Shown here: positions 21,729 to 22,500 of the stretch, piece after piece | Position numbering within the stretch: the first letter of the stretch is position 1 | How the letters are laid out: each line of letters starts with the position of its first letter | Assembly: GCA_012295275.1 (NCBI GenBank) | Contig: CM022671.1 | Location: 34,584,183 to 34,606,682 of the forward strand | DNA length: 22,500 nucleotides | Direction of reading: 5' to 3' | From: Chrysomallon squamiferum | Taxonomy: Eukaryota > Mollusca > Gastropoda > Neomphalida > Peltospiridae | The notes under the pieces: model-generated | What the model was told of the DNA's origin: nothing | Seen by the model: the letters and a program-made list of their open reading frames with translations, nothing else | The model's database searches: none | Translations under genes and position numbers: made by a program

Positions 21729-21980
21729 ATTATTATTATTATTATTATTATTGTTGTTGTTGTTGTTGTTGTTATTATTATTATCATATTATTATCAGTT
21801 ATTATTATTATCATATTATTATCATCTTCATGATTATTATTATTATTATTATCATCATCATCATCATCATCATCATTATTATTATTATTATTGTTATTTT
21901 GTTTGTTGTTTTTGTTGTAGTTGTTGCTGTAGTAATAGTTGTAGTTGTTGTCGCTGTTGTTGTTGCTATTGTTATTGTTG
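21729..21980. repeat. (ATT)/(GTT)/(ATC) trinucleotide cluster
   Basis: (ATT) then (GTT) units at 21730-21770, a duplicated TCATATTATTATCA word (21784 and 21811, 27-bp period), ATC units near 21852-21875, further ATT and GTT units. Leu, Ile and Val-rich frames are artefacts. Confidence 0.93.
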
Positions 21981-22171
21981 AAAGTAAGAGTTTATGTACA
22001 TGTAATTGTATCATTACATAAGGCAAAGTACATACTGTATACATACCATACTCATATCATAGACAAACACAAATATAACCTTATCAATACATATATACAC
22101 ATAGTATACCTGTATACACACAAACATAAAACTAAAACATATACATAAATACATACATACATAAATGCATG
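21981..22171. other. TACA/CATA-rich spacer
   Basis: Unique AT-rich sequence that grades into scattered CATA words before the pure CATA array. Confidence 0.6.
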
Positions 22172-22230
22172 CATACATACATACATACATACATACATAC
22201 ATACATACATACATACATACATACATACAT
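22172..22230. repeat. (CATA)14 microsatellite
   Basis: About 14.5 perfect CATA units, flanked by GCATGC and GCATCC variants. The Tyr-Val-Cys-Met minus frames are artefacts. Confidence 0.96.
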
Positions 22231-22500
22231 GCATCCATACTAGTTACATACATTCATATAACACTGTATACACACAATGAAAATTACATGCAGTGGATTT
22301 AATAGATGAATGATTAACAATTCTCAGCGATTTCGGAGACTCTGCCAATGAAGACTTTTTGCATTCATTGATTAACATCGTAACAGACTTCTTGCAATAA
22401 TAACATTATATAAATGAAAGAAAAGGAAATAAAATAAAATAAAATAAAATAAAATAAATAGCATAAAATGAAAAGAAAATCAACAAAATTTAAATTTAAA
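22231..22500. other. AT-rich end of window with (AAAAT)n
   Basis: Unique sequence, then AAAAT/AAATA units at 22429-22459. No gene runs off the right edge that I can identify. Confidence 0.6.

Overview
This window looks like non-coding DNA from an animal nuclear genome. It is AT-rich, has no ordered array of gene-sized ORFs, and is saturated with long simple-sequence repeats: (CT/GA)n tracts up to 564 bp, (CA)n, (GATA)n, (CATA)n, (AAT)n, (GAAA)n, (AAAC)n and long homopolymer A/T runs. Several tRNA-like fragments resemble decayed SINEs. This texture is typical of microsatellite-rich marine invertebrates such as cephalopod and other molluscs or decapod crustaceans. Nothing here decides between those groups, and no conserved gene anchors the taxonomy.

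I recognise no protein-coding gene, rRNA or intact tRNA. Nearly all long open frames are repeat translations (Ser-Leu, Arg-Glu, His-Thr, Tyr-Ile, Ile-Ile, Cys-Val). They stay open because the repeat unit has no stop codon. Two open frames partly in unique sequence (10337 down to 9798 on the minus strand, and 10755-11096 on the plus strand) are listed at very low confidence.

Layout. 1-2100: a (CT)51 tract, degenerate GATA/CATA blocks, and a 90-bp alternating purine-pyrimidine stretch. 2210-2669: a 56-bp minisatellite, followed by a small hairpin. 2960-3813: a T27 run, a plus-strand G-quadruplex motif, a trinucleotide block and (CA)n. 4360-4675: a degenerate 20-bp minisatellite. 4676-6051: AT-rich spacer, (TAA)18, and a more balanced block. 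6141-6265: a C-rich G4/GC-box motif followed by a tRNA-like A box. 6479-9333: mixed microsatellites, a 22-bp tandem duplication, a minus-strand tRNA-like fragment and (GATA)n/(ATA)n. 9334-11700: more balanced unique sequence with two tRNA-like fragments and (GAA)n, (TG)n(CG)n arrays. 12394-15100: an A33/TAAAA/TAAA gradient and three (GA)n tracts. 15178-15860: a very degenerate array with a ~24-bp period. 17068-17872: a tRNA-like fragment and two (CT)n tracts sharing a CAATCTTTC-containing tail. 18646-19366: a CpG-dense block against the 564-bp GA tract. 19909-22460: trinucleotide arrays, a ~52-bp minisatellite, (AAAC)n, a second copy of a tRNA-like fragment and (CATA)n.

Because there are no genes, there is no pathway to describe. 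The most informative structures are the four minisatellites (20, ~24, ~52 and 56 bp), the non-B-DNA motifs and the tRNA-like fragments. I found no convincing new biological system; the findings are ranked leads.
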